Notes under the pieces: model-generated
Database searches by the model: none
Told to the model about the DNA's origin: nothing
Seen by the model: the letters and a program-made list of their open reading frames with translations, nothing else
From: Thelephora terrestris
Taxonomy: Eukaryota > Basidiomycota > Agaricomycetes > Thelephorales > Thelephoraceae
Reading direction: 5' to 3'
Assembly: GCA_015956445.1 (NCBI GenBank)
Contig: WIUZ02000004.1
Span: forward strand, 496,001-560,000
Length of the DNA stretch: 64,000 bases
Translations under genes and position numbers: made by a program
In this document: positions 23,534 to 35,479 of the stretch, in pieces
How the letters are laid out: every line of letters begins with the position of its first letter
Numbering within the stretch: position 1 is the stretch's first letter

Positions 23534-25996
23534 TTATGCCCCCCATTCCTTAAGAGACTCTTTGAACACGAGGAAGTCCTCGTCTGCTATCTCTTCCACT
23601 TTGTGTCTGTGAGACCGGTGAGTTAGGAAACGTGACGAGGCAACATGCATCACCCACTTCTCCTTCAAATGACAACGCAGCCCGTCAAAGTTGAACGCCT
23701 TTGACTTCTTTTTAGACTGTGGGACTTTTCCGTCAGGATTCCCCTCCGCCTCTCGGACGGCGACTATGCATAAGGGAAATTGAACAAGGTCCCCCCCCAA
23801 ACACACACATTGTCGAGCACTCACGCGGATTTGGAACACAGTGTTTACATGCGAAACTTGCCTTTTGCCTCCGTTCCTTCATCTCCTGGTCTGCTTGCAT
23901 GAGTTGCGCCGTGATGCCGGGAGTTGCAGGATAGTCCGAAAATTTGGCCAATTCCTCTTCTGCGGGTAACTTAAATTGCATGTCATCATGTCGATGAGAG
24001 TGTTGCACCTGCGGTGATTGCACAAGGTAAATCCAGGTGGCATTCGTCGAATTAAACCACTAGACCTACCATGGCGTCAAAACCCATCACTATGAAACCA
24101 GAACATGATAGACACATGATGTCCTGCGAAACAGCCGCGGTTTGCTCTTCGACGTCTACACCGGCAGCCTTCAAAACCCGGGTAATGACGGCGGTAGCCT
24201 TTCCACACGTTCAGTACAAATCTAGCATAGGCTGGGAGGGCATACTTTGGTATCCACCACAAAGTTCCTCGGCGACCACTGATCCTTATTCCCCTTCTCA
24301 GAAACTATGCATATATGATGAGCTGCCTGGCGAAAGGTGAAGCTCCTGTTTCTCGTTGCCTTTGGTCCGGACTTCAAACACCGGGTACAGATAAACCGAG
24401 ATGAGATCCGATGTACAAGGTGGACGAGGGTCTTCGTTGACGGCCATTCCGGGTATCCGGGCAACTCTGAAAAGGCTTGAACCGTTTTTGTCGCCCATTC
24501 CCTTACTTCGTTTTTGACAAGAGTATCAACAAAATTGTTCCTCCACGGCGTGCTTTCGACATCCAAATCACTGTCTTGAAATGCTTGCAGTGTTGGCAGC
24601 TTCCGGAATTGGGGGAGAGATGGAAAACAATCGAACTGGGAATGGTCCATTTCTCTGTAAAGCTGCTCCACCTCGCGACGGCGCCGTAGGCGGGAGCACT
24701 CAATCTTCGCGTTTGCGCGACTGCTTTCTATCCGAGTCAGATCTGCTTCCACCTCGGACCAAAGCACCTCAAGATCTAGATATATGACTGAGCGTATTCG
24801 TCTATAGGAGATGGAGATAACGTACCGCTGCGAGTCACCCACTCAAAATCAAGCAGCTTCTCCCGGAGAAGGCGCACAATTGTAGGTGTGTCTAGAACAA
24901 TGGTCTTGTCCCGTCCCCTTTCGGCGGCAAATTTCTCGACCCTTTCGGCGGATTCAGGGCTATGTCGCAATAGAGCTCCTGAAAGACTCACTGCGCACGG
25001 CTATTGGCAGTGGTGATCTTTTGTAACCTCCTGAAATGCCATTTCCACCCACACAACTCTGAGCAGCCCTAAAGCGCAGGGTGAGAACTTTCAGTTGTCC
25101 ACTAGGCAGCTTACGTTTATCCAGCCCTCTAGCCCATCCACGTATTTCTGTTTTCCCTGGGGGGGTGTTTAGAGCATTTCTCTGGAGGAATAGAGTTAAG
25201 TTGCTTACCTGCTTGTATTTGTCGAGAGTCGTAGCAAGCAGTTTGGCTTTGTTATACTCATTCTTAGCTTGTAGCAGCTGGTCGCGAACATAGGTAAGAT
25301 AGACCGTGCTACCACCTACCGATACACTGTTGTTTGTGATCGAACAGGGGATTTCACTTGGAACTAACCCGAGTCAGTAAGTAAGTAAGGCGAGTAGAGG
25401 TTTCTTACCTTCGTGGGTATTTCTCCACTCAATCCAAGGCAGCCACGACGCGTGTGGGGGGATAGAGTCAAAGATAACAAGACCTTTTCTTTGACATTCT
25501 TTAGCTTAGTGACACAGCAGAAGAGACTGCTGACTGACGAATGTTTCTGGCGACAATCCGGGTCCCCACAGAGGCGAACCCTAGCAGAAAACGATGTATA
25601 CATATTGTCTGTGTGCTTTCCGCATTGCTAGAATAGAGGATGAGCACGAGAAGGGAAGTAAGGCGGCGGAAAACGTACCGTACACTTCCCTCCACCGTAG
25701 ATGAAATTGGCCAGCTGTGGCTCAGAGAAGCCGAGCTTGGTTGGGTCGGGAACAGGGGGTATCGTCTGGGCCCTAACGCGTTTCCAGATGAAAGCAGCAA
25801 CAGGGTTCTGGACTAATGTTGCGTGGAAATGCTTGCAAGTCCGCGAGAGCGAAAGAATGTCAGCGGGAGAATTCGAGTAAAGTAAGACCTCCGCGACGAG
25901 TTCGAATGGCAGAGACGTTATGAGAGGGGTAGCCTTCTCTGCGCCGGCCGCCGTATCGCTGGTTTTATTCCTTCGTCGCCTTGCAGATTTTGTCAT
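23534..25996 (-). CDS. F-box protein with Cys-cluster (zinc) modules
   Basis: Twelve exons give 629 residues: 25996-25679, 25627-25539, 25488-25409, 25363-25209, 25147-25115, 25068-24992, 24941-24826, 24775-24246, 24198-24070, 24008-23825, 23763-23658, 23606-23534. The F-box is near residues 25-70 (LPFELVAEVLLYSNSPADIL, then LSRTCKHFHATL). Next comes a Cys cluster KCTQCGKHTDN...RLCGDPDC, then PPHASWLPWIEWRNTHE, a coiled region, ICTRC, CLSCSGF, CKHC and a final FNFDGLRCHLKEKH motif. F-box proteins bring substrates to SCF ubiquitin ligases; the Cys pairs probably bind zinc. This domain set is common in Agaricomycetes and its targets are unknown. All eleven junctions keep phase. Confidence 0.8.
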
Positions 25997-27083
25997 GGTG
26001 AAGGTAAGAGAAGTTAACCGATTGCAGTAGAGCTTGTGATGACGACAGATAGGGATTGATGCAGATGATCGACGACAGCATACATTGTTTACTCTTGTTT
26101 GCCAGGCATCTGGCGGTACTCGACCTCGGCTCAAGCCCTCGAGATTCAAGAAGGGGCCTCAGTTGCAAGGGTTCTCCCTTAACTTTTGTGCTCCTCTCAG
26201 ACCGCGAATGAGACACGATAATCGTCACAAAATCATGGAATAAGCGTGCTATTTGTCAATCGTTGGAACGCCAATTATGTTGGAAGCCCGGGCATAGTAG
26301 GGAAAGTCAGTCAGATACTAGGGTCTAGGTTACGCCCTGCAAGGGTACTAGGTAGAACAAGAGCATCGCTAATATTAGAGAGAAATTACCTGGCTTCTAG
26401 AGGTGAAGAGTAGAGATGATGACCTCGATATGCAAAATTTTAGTAACATCTACACTATGAGGAAGAATACACTTGATACTACTTTAGCAGAGGGCGGTCC
26501 GGTAGTGAGCAATCCGGGAGCCGGATAGAAGAGGTGACAATGACCAAGCCCGGTAACTTAGAGATATCACCAGAGGCGGATGAAGATTATACCACCACCC
26601 GAGCATACTCGGCGAGGATACGTCCAGGCTGACACCGAAGACACGACAGTTGCATGGGAGATATGGAACATCGTATGCACCAAGATATGGATGGGGGGGG
26701 GGGGGGGGGGGGGGGTAGTTCTTCCGGGGGACATGAGGCCAACCCAAACACTTCCAAGACCGACAAGGCCCACAAGTCCGATTCCTTAGAGGTTTGGGAA
26801 ACGAACCGCAGAGTGAGGGTGACAAGTCGATACCCATCTTAGAAGCCCAGCAGCAACGGGGGTTCTGCTTCTGCCAGTTGCTCGACGGGCCATCGAGGCC
26901 TTAAGGCCTTACGAACCACCTCTGCTTGTGGCCGTGGATTGTCTTTACGTATTTTCTCTCCTCAGAGCAAACGTCCTGGAGTCACGAACAAAATGCTATC
27001 ATGTTACAAGAGACACAAAGGGGGTCCGGTGGCAGAAACAAGAGATAACGAACTAAGCCATGGTAACCATATTATCGATCTCC
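25997..27083. other. 1.1 kb intergenic with homopolymer tract
   Basis: No gene recognised. It contains the F-box gene promoter on its left, the hydrolase 3' end on its right, and the poly-G tract listed separately. Confidence 0.5.
26693..26715 (+). repeat. poly-G tract, 23 bases
   Basis: An uninterrupted run of 23 G lies in noncoding DNA. Such tracts are length-unstable and can form G-quadruplexes; the exact length may also be affected by sequencing. Confidence 0.9.
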
Positions 27084-28646
27084 TTAGGAGGATTCTAGAC
27101 CTGCGACGAAAGTTTCGACGGCCGACCAGTAACCAGCTTGAATAAAAGTATCGTCTAATCATTATTAGCAAGTAGCTGCCTGGTAGCGGTTGCACGTGAA
27201 CGTACTGTGGTGGCCCTCAGGGAACTCAACGAACTTGGACTTTCCAGTCCCGTCGTTGACTTCCTTGTACTCGCGTTCAGTTTCCTTCTGCGAGGGTCTA
27301 GTCTCAGGCGCGGGACACCAAGGAGAGGGCAGGAATTCATACCTTGAAAAATGCGCGGGATCCTGTGTTCCGCCTCGTTTTGGCAATTTCCCAAAGTTCT
27401 TTCATATGCTCAGCAGGCACAACTTCGTCTTGTAGACCGCTCAGCATCAGAATCGGGGTTGTAACCGGTATCTTCGGCAGCTTTTTCGCAGATTCCCATT
27501 TTTGGTGACATAGGAACGCGAAGGGAGATAGGAAAGGTAGCGCCGAAGGGATTAGGCTCGGCAGGGTCATGAACGTATTTTCGAGAATGAGAGCTCTGAT
27601 CTAAACGGGGGATGAACGTGAGCAACCCAAGGGAGACTCGTTAGGAGATCAACAATCCTACAGTCTCAGGGTTCCTGCTGGCGAGGTCAATCGATACAGC
27701 CCCGCCGATGGATTGCCCATACAGAATCTAATGTGGTTGATCAGCAGCCGAGAAAAGAAAATAATATTGGCATCACCTACGATTGGTGTCTTAGCGAAAA
27801 CCTCATGATCCAGGAGATATTCCAAAGCCGTTTGAGCGTCTATTTGGAAGCCTGCAACATAGTGGACACTTCAAGGCCCGGGTCACTTAGAGGTGTAGAG
27901 AACTTACCCTCTTCTGAAGGAGAGCCTTCCGAGAGGCCGTATCTAGCACACTGAGAGATCGGCCTCGTGCCACTCGGATGGCGAACTCACCCACGGTAAG
28001 AGACCATCATCACATTGCAACGCATCTTAAGGTAAAAAATCTTCGCGAGTGGTATCCGATGTCCCATGTTACCGCCATTCCCGTGAAACATTATAATCGT
28101 TGGCCGAGTGGCAGCATACTGTGTTCATAAGATATCAGCTCATCAAAAGCGTAAATCCAGCCCGAGCCCTACCTTCTCCGGAGGATCTTCGGCCTCCGGC
28201 AAGATGTCAAAGGTGGTCTTAGTGGCAAGGTTCAGCTCTTTTCGTTGCACAAGCAGGTAACATCTGATCTTAACACGGTCCTGGGTAACGAGAGTGAGGT
28301 CCTCGTAGGGTAAGTCGTACTGAGTGGGCACAGGAACGTCTGAATATGTGTATGGGTCATCTGACAAGGAACGCATGGGCTGGGTTCTCACTTGTCCTCG
28401 ATCCTTCTGGGAAAGACGCAGGGTAAATTAGGTAGTTCTGGCCATACCAGAGCAGACCAACTCCTATTTCGTAAGTGGCCTTGGTAAGGGCGGTGTAGTA
28501 GAGGGTGTTCGTTGCGAACCTATGGTGGACAAGCCAGCAGCTGTAGCGAAAGCACCCTTCGTGGCGTGGTTTCAACATCAGGTCACTGCCGAGCGCGATT
28601 TACTTACCTTGGCAAACGATTCTATGGCTGGAATCAAGTCCGACAT
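27084..28646 (-). CDS. bem46: Bem46/ABHD13-type alpha/beta hydrolase
   Basis: About ten exons give 360 residues; 3' exons are 28339-28173, 28118-27991, 27942-27908, 27851-27781, 27727-27662, 27600-27343, 27284-27206, 27154-27084. The hydrolase core is clear: MFHGNGGNMGHR (oxyanion loop), GQSIGGA with nucleophile Ser209, SGLQDEVVP with Asp283, and EGHHND with His337. The last His block appears only after splicing into exon 27154-27084; without that splice the frame stops early. A hydrophobic stretch with YGQNYLIYP precedes the core, so the protein is membrane-anchored, as in yeast and S. pombe Bem46 proteins. The first two exons (28646-28604, 28556-28392) are uncertain; translation might instead begin at 28578. 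Confidence 0.82.
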
Positions 28647-28790
28647 TGTCTAACTGGCCGGGGGGGTGTCCAGTCGCGGACTGCACGATGGTGGATGTAG
28701 TGGGTGAGGCAAATTGGATCATAGTTGCGTATTCGATCTCTCCACCCCCCTTCACGTACACCCTCCCCACTCCGAACATTATCTATTCCA
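28647..28790. promoter_or_regulatory. divergent promoter, bem46-like / tlg1
   Basis: Only 144 bp separate the two start codons, which face away from each other. The segment is CT-rich toward the tlg1 side. It must hold both promoters unless the hydrolase starts further inside. Confidence 0.5.
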
Positions 28791-29841
28791 ATGTCTCAAG
28801 ACCCATACCATGCCGTGCAACGGGAGATACAGACTTCGCTGCAAACCTCCTCCACCCTACGCGCTTCGTACCTCCGAATCCGTAGCACAGCTAGGGATGA
28901 GAGTGAGGAACTCGTGTGGGCGCGAAACGAAGTGCGCTTAGGCGACTCTGTTCTGAGGCTTCGAATTCACTCGTATGTTATCCTAGCTCAAGGCAACCCT
29001 CGCCGCCATGGAGGCGGACTTGGAGGACTTGGAAGAGAGCGTGAAGTAAGATTGCCCTCCCAGTTGAGACCCAACATGTGCTAACGCGGCTCAGGATAGT
29101 TGAGGAAACTGGTCCTCGTATGTTTGGTCTCGAAGAATCGGATGTCATGGAACGGAGAAGATACGTGAACTTTGTCAAGCAGGAGATCGAGGTTCGTTTG
29201 GTGGCATGACTCGTGTGTTGTAGGCTGAAAATCCGATGTAAGGACAGACTATTCGATCAGAACTAGAGACCGGAGTTGCGAAGGTTGGCATTTACCTTCG
29301 TTTGCTGTTTGTAAAAAGGCTCAGAGAGTACCGCAGCCAAGGTCAAGACCTTCATCATGGGTCGCACCCCGAGAAACAGCCAAACCGAGTCCGCCAACGG
29401 TCACGCCAGATGATGCGGAGGAGGACTCGCAGTCAGAGTGGGCTAGGGCGGAACAGCAGGTGCGTCTCCCTCCGTCTAGTATGCATTCCGCTAACGCTGC
29501 TCCAAAGATGATGATTAGGGAACAGGACCGCACCATCGATTCCATTGCTGGAACACTGAGTACACTGGCTCAACAGGCTGGCCTGATGGGCCAGGAAATT
29601 GTCGAACATAACGAGTGTGTACAGTTGGTTTGCAGCTTAGCGGCGTGTCAACCTAATATCTCTCACCAGGATGTTAGATGATATAGAACAAGGTGTCGAC
29701 CGCTCAAACGTCAAGTTAGATGGCGCCATGAAGCGTATGCGCAAGTTCATCCACGACACTGAGGAGACAAAATCTGGCTGGTGCATCCTCATTCTCATTA
29801 TTGTCCTTCTGGTTTTACTTCTTGCTGTCATCTTGGTATGA
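28791..29841 (+). CDS. tlg1: t-SNARE of the syntaxin-6/Tlg1 family
   Basis: Six exons (28791-28931, 28987-29045, 29095-29191, 29319-29459, 29508-29614, 29670-29841) give 238 residues. The N-terminal syntaxin-6 helical bundle begins MSQDPYHAVQREIQTSLQ. The SNARE motif is Qc type (REQDRTIDSIAGTLSTLAQQ, then GLMGQEIVEHNEMLDDIE, the zero-layer Gln within it). A single C-terminal membrane anchor follows (CILILIIVLLVLLLAVIL). Tlg1 acts in fusion of endosome-derived vesicles with the trans-Golgi network. The 127-nt intron 29192-29318 is longer than its neighbours and could hide a small extra exon. Confidence 0.9.
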
Positions 29842-29988
29842 TTCTCATTTCCTGTCGCGCATCCAGAGATATTCGTTCTCTCTGGCCGCTCGTTTTCTCT
29901 CTTTGCATTCTCTAGCGCGTACATCTTGCCATTCTCTTAGCATATCCATGTTTTTATTAGTGGTGAGACCGGACTCATCTTTCTTCAT

Positions 29989-31595
29989 TCATCGGTTTTG
30001 GATGTCTAGCTTCTCTAACGCTCTATCCAACAGCTTGTGCATCAACTTCTCCCATTCGTCACGGCTCCCCTCACCCACCCCCTTGACAAACTCCTTAGCT
30101 TCACCCGTCCGTTCCATCTCTTCCCATTCAGCCCTCAACAAGGAGGTGTTCAAATACATCTTCTCGTGCCAATTAGGGGTGATATACTTCTTCAACGTCT
30201 CCTCGTCGTCCCCATATATGAGAGTATAGAATTCGTCCCTATACTGAAACTGTTCATGGGGTTCAAAAGTAAAGTAACGTTTGGCAACTTGAAGTTCGTC
30301 TCCCGCGAGCCTATCCTTCAGCATCTTGTACCGAGAGACAAGTAGATCGACTTCGGCATCTACGTTTAACAGTTCTGGGGACGTCCAAAGTTTCACCATC
30401 AGGTGCGCTTGCGCCTCGACGAAAGGGAGGGGTGAGACGCGGAAGAGCAGTCCTGGGAAGGCTAATGAGGTAGGCGGGTACTTGTCTGTCCCAGGGAATA
30501 GGTGTTTAATGAGAGGAAAGATGTGATATGTAGAGTTGTATAGCTTGTCGTTTGCCACCGGAGGTATTGGGGTTGGAGGTAGGGATGTTTGAATCAGGGG
30601 GCCAGAGAGGAAAGGGAGGACCATCTTGTAACCGGTAGCCAGTATGCACGAATCTACCTCGTCTTCTGTCCCATCTTCGTATCGCACCTTTCCTCTTCCC
30701 TGCTTATTGAAGGGAAGCAACTCGACCAATCGGCTTCGGTACTGAACCTTGCTGCTGCGAGGCGGGTCGAATGGGAGCTCCGAGACGGAGAGGTAGACAA
30801 CGGTGGTGGAATGCAAACCGGCGATCTCTGTCGAGATGTCACGCCCACTGTAACCTCCACCAACGACGAGTACAGCACTTCCATGATCGGCAGGTCGTCT
30901 GTACCACGCAGAATGGGTAGCTTTGCCCGCTTCTAACCAATCGTCCAATCCGGGTACGTTGGGGAACCGAGGGAACCGAAACCGACCGTTCGCCACGACT
31001 ACCTTGTGGAACCTTACCCACCCCCTCCCGCATCCGGGCCCAGATGTTCTGATCCTCCAGAAGGAGTTGGTCTCGTCTCGTTCCAGATGCTCAACCGTCG
31101 TGTTGAGTCGGATATTTGTTGAGAGATCGAAATGAGCGACGAACGAGTCAAGATAGTCTTCGACAACTTTTGCCCGTGGGTAGACCGGGGTCGAGGGCGG
31201 AAATGGAAACGCCGCATAGGACATTATGGGGTGGGGTAGGTTCGTTGTCAACGAATCATAGGTCGGGGTGAGTGGTGGATCTGCTGTGTCCGGGGGGGCC
31301 GAGTACCTGTGTTCGAGGTGTGGTCACTTTCGCCGGCTAAGGCGGTCAATGAAGACAGAGGGTCTGCGCACCAGATGCCACCAGTTTTATCTCTAGCCTC
31401 AAACAAGGTTGGTCTCCATAGGCCGGACTTGTACTGAGGTGTTCCCATGATTACCTGGAGGGCTGACAACCCAGAGACGCCTCCGCCGATTATGCAGATA
31501 TCCATGGTGTGCTCGGCAACTGTTGGACCATCTGGGGACTGTGTTTTGCCACCATCTGTTGCAGGGTGCGGCAGAGACGAGCCTAGGTCATCCAA
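29989..31595 (-). CDS. flavin-containing monooxygenase
   Basis: Two exons (31595-31328, 31283-29989) give 520 residues. The FAD-binding Rossmann motif is ICIIGGGVSGLSAL near residue 35, and the NADPH site is VLVVGGGYSGRD. The FMO-type segments LTTNLPHPIMSYAAFPFP and CILATGYK are also present. FMOs oxygenate N or S atoms or act as Baeyer-Villiger-like enzymes using FAD, NADPH and O2. The 44-nt intron keeps phase, but it spans a run of seven C, and an eighth C there would give an uninterrupted frame instead. A later Met at 31505 is an alternative start. It converges with tlg1, 147 bp apart. Possible role in secondary metabolism; see findings. Confidence 0.85.
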
Positions 31596-33527
31596 GAGTC
31601 CTTAATAACGATGCCAGAGGTAGACGGCGATAGGACTCCGTGACAAACCAGTGGTACTCATGCCTTACGCAAGCGTATCTACCAGCAGGAGAGGCGGAGG
31701 AAGGCTCGGAACTGAGATCGGGAAATCTACGGCTGGCTTTCGTTGGTGGAGAGCTGCGAGATCCGATCGATTGATGAGATTTCGCTTTGGCTGGCCATGG
31801 ATAGCCATGCATCGCGTCAGAGTTCACCTGCATCCCCCCAAGCCATTCTACTCCCGCTATGAATCCGAGGCTGGGTTTCAGCCTAAATTCATTTCCTTTC
31901 GTTGTAGAATGCGGCCCACTCTCTTTTAAAACCTCTCGCCCCCATTACCACCTTCAATTGTTGAGCAGACACCACATTCCCCTTCACCGGGCACTTTTCG
32001 TGGGACTTTCCGCCAGCTGGATGTCAACTCTACCAACTACATACACCCGCCGGTCGTTTTATCACCGTTTTCGAACCCCTGGGGCTTCGGCGATGTCATA
32101 CAGATGGGAACCGCGTACAGTCTGTGTTAGAGAGTTCACACCCCACGGTTACTATTGCTCGGGTCTCACACCTTTCCCTTGTCTTCACTTGGCTGACGGA
32201 CCACTTCACCCATCTCACGGTTCTCACAACCGTCTCCTTCAAGGGGACGGCTTCGGAACTTCCCAAGAAGAAAGCATACATCTCGAGGGGATCAGGGTGG
32301 TCGACGCCTCGCAGAAGGAGGCAAATCTGTCTCTTTGCCCAATCTCAACAAGTCCGGGTACTCTGGAGGCGTTGTCAATCCCTCCTTCATCCTGCCGAAA
32401 CGAGAAGGGGGGAAAAGGTGAAGATGGTGAGTAATTTATGGAATCTTCTGCGTTGAGTGATGAGCATTTTTGCTGTGCACCAGTCGCGAGGTCTCTCGTT
32501 GACGAAAAATACCCTGGCCATCTTATACGCTCAGATGTGCCCTGACCCTTTTACCCTTTCCATCTCCACTCCAATGTTTCGCTGGAAGATTTACGATTAT
32601 CTTTTCCCAGAGCCATTAGAAGCTATGGGTACCTATCCTATTCTTCATTTTGAGCCCACTTCTTGTTCCTTGGGTGTTCTCGACAAACCCCGTCTTACTC
32701 CAAGTCGACCACCCATAATTTGCATCTCAAATCTGTGATATAGAGGGGCGAACATTCACATAGGCTGGTCGGATGAGAAACCGTAGGAAAAAGTGGTAAA
32801 TCGGTGCCCCATAGACCTGCACACCGTTTGGGAGGTCTGCCTCTCCGCATTCTCAATCCTTCACAGTTACACCCACCTTCATGGCGTCTTGTCTGTGCTA
32901 GGGAGGACGACGCGCCTGCTCCCCCCTTTGCTTGGTCAAGGGGGAATGTGCGGGCATCTGGTGTTGGAGTATATGGTCATGCGGGAGGACTCTCTCCATC
33001 ATTGGGAAAGATCCGTCTTGCTGGTCCCTCACAATAGTTCCCTCTCGGAGAACTCGTCGATTTAACGAGGGCGGTGGAAGAGGATGAAGCGGTCTCCGAT
33101 ATCTGCCATGTAGACGCTTAGTTCTTGCGAATGGGCTTGTTTTCATGGGGGGACTTGGAGGGGCTCGTCACCACGGACGTCAAGACTCTCAAGTTTTGGG
33201 CGGTTCCGGGACAGGGGCGGTGAATAATTAATGATCAATCACACATCACTGCTCCGCTTCCTTCGCTTTACCTTGAACTATATACGCAAGATGGCTTTTC
33301 CGCGGGGCACAATGATGCCGGATCACACAGTACCCCCGCAAGCCGACTAGGACTTCATTCCCAAGTCGCGCACAAGATATACACACATGCATTCATAGAG
33401 ACAAATGGGTACATCTAGCCGCGGTGTTGTCATACACGCACAATCACCATTTAACGAAAAAAAGGGGGAACAATGAACGAGCGACAGAGTGGATCAAGGC
33501 CCCAGGAACACCGCTAGATGTGAAAGG
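31596..33527. other. 1.9 kb stretch with unresolved coding signals
   Basis: Plus-strand frames around 32100-32500 and 32800-33130 have coding-like composition but I could not join them into a convincing gene. From 33130 to 33527 nothing is recognised apart from the 3' end of the adaptor gene. Confidence 0.35.
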
Positions 33528-35479
33528 TTAAAACAACCCGGCCAAATCCGCGAATGGATCCTTCCCCTGCGGCTGTTGTGGCTGAAGCGGCTGGCCAATT
33601 TGCGATGGCTGAAGCTGAGGTTGAATCGGTTGCTGCTGTTGAACAAACGGTTGCCTCGGGCTCGTGGCACGACCGAGCTGCGAAGGAGCCTGAGCCTGAG
33701 GCTGTTGCGAAGGAGTGGCCTGGCGCGAAGGAGGCTTCTGACCATAAGCAACTTGAAAGAGCGTCGTCTGGAATTGCTGAGGTTGTTGCGGTTGACTCGG
33801 TGGCCGCTGTACCTGAGGTTGGACGTTTGCGAGGCTATTGTTCTGGAAGAAGTGGGGTTGTGAAATTCCTGTCCTTCCAGAGTGAGACTGGTTCTGGTAT
33901 TGAGGGGGTGTGGTGGGTAGTGCAATCGAGCCAAATTGGTTCGGGGTGGCTCCAAGGATCGGTCGAGGAGTGCCCGGTGCGCTTGTCGACGTAAAGCCGT
34001 TGTTCTGCACTCCATATGGGTTGTTGGAAAACATGGAGGACGACATGTTATTCGGGGGAGTCGTTGTCGTGGGGTTGGTGACAGAGGTGCGAGGTCCAAA
34101 AAGAACGTCGAGGTCATCAATACCAGAGGAAGCGGGCTGTGCGGACGCGTCGGATGGAGCACTGTCATCGAGATCTATCAGCGATAGCTCGTTCCTGGTC
34201 GAAGTAGAGGCCAATTCCTGCGGAATCGGGTTGGCGGCTGCGACAAAATCGCCCTTCTTGAATGATTCATAACGGCTCAGCACAGTGTTGATCTGATCGT
34301 TGATTTGGAGGAACGTATCTGGGAGATTTGGTAAGAGCCAACGTCTCCACTACGGAAAAGTTTAAACCCAGCGTTCAGTATCCTGAACTCACCGAGGGAT
34401 TCTGGATCTTGCGATTCGGCATCGGAGATCCACTTTTGAATTTTTGGACGCGCGTTTGAAAGTAAGCAACCGACTTGCTACAGGCCAAACAATCAACAGA
34501 ATGAGACTAGTCACCCAGGGTCAAAATCGAACGTACATCGTACACGTCTCCCGCCGCGAACTTCTCGCCTCTCGAGGTATCGACGTTATCCAACATTTCG
34601 TTTAGCAGGATGACCTTGCTCTCGAGTTTGTTTAGTTCAGAGAGAGCCTGTTGGCGGTAGTCTGGTTTCGCTTCTGGATTCGCGCCAGAGAGGCTCTTCA
34701 TGAGTTCTTGAGCGGCAGCAAGGTCCCTTGGAGTCCCTCGGCGGATCAGTTCCTGCAGTTTCGCTGCCTGAGCCTCTCTGTCCTCTTCTTCGAGCTCTTC
34801 GGCGGATTTGAGGTTCTACATCAGGGAAACTCGTCAGGAGACGTTCCCATCCCTTCAAAAAAAAAACAATCCCAACGACTGACAGAAGCAGAAGGGGCGT
34901 TCGCGCGAGGAAGTTCACGAAACCTGTATCCTTTGAACGTTAAAAGTCGATGCATATCGCGTATATTCCCTAGATCTTCTTTCCATCTCGAATCCGTGCA
35001 AATCGTCTCTTTCCAGGTGTGGATCAGCTCGAGAATGCGTGTCATGACGGGTCCAGGGAAGGGAGGCGGCCGTTCGGGAAATCGACGGACGAGTTCATTG
35101 AGGAACTCTTTCGTGCTTATTTGTAAATGGAAGGCGTATCCGCACGCTTGAGCGAGGGTATCAAGGAGGGCGAGAGCCAGCATAGAGATATGGGGGTTTC
35201 GGTGATTCACGAGTCTGACGGCCACCGTCGCAGACTCCCTCGGCCTGGAGCGATAACACATATGAGGGTGGATCCGATGATCAGAACAACGGGGAAAACG
35301 CACGTATTGGCCTTCTTCTGGTTTATGTAGTCGGCAACTTCGAGATTGAGTGCATAGTTTGGCTCGGGGATGGATGGGTTACAGGCCCTGCTGATGAGTA
35401 TTTCAACCTGGGATGCGCCGGAGGCCCATGAAGGGCCACTTGCAAATAGGCTATCGTTGATGTTGGAGCGAGACAACAT
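33528..35479 (-). CDS. GGA-type clathrin adaptor (VHS-GAT)
   Basis: Five exons (35479-35304, 35244-34884, 34815-34537, 34477-34393, 34318-33528) give 563 residues. The VHS domain occupies about residues 15-165 (SGASQVEILISRACNPSIP, LVNHRNPHISMLALALLDTL, RDMHRLLTFKGYRF). The GAT domain follows (LKSAEELEEEDREAQAAKLQ, GTPRDLAAAQELMKSL, LNKLESKVILLNEMLDNVD). GGAs bind Arf-GTP and sort cargo from the trans-Golgi network to endosomes. The last 240 residues are Gln/Pro-rich, and the protein ends KDPFADLAGLF. I see no GAE ear domain, which most GGA proteins have. Assignment is firm; absence of the ear is by eye only. Confidence 0.88.

Noticed and set aside
31283-31330. monooxygenase as a pseudogene by frameshift
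   Set aside because: A GT-AG intron of 44 nt restores the frame, so a broken gene is not needed.
31588-31833. minus-strand frame just upstream of the monooxygenase
   Set aside because: Separate from the FMO frame by a stop; looks like leader sequence.
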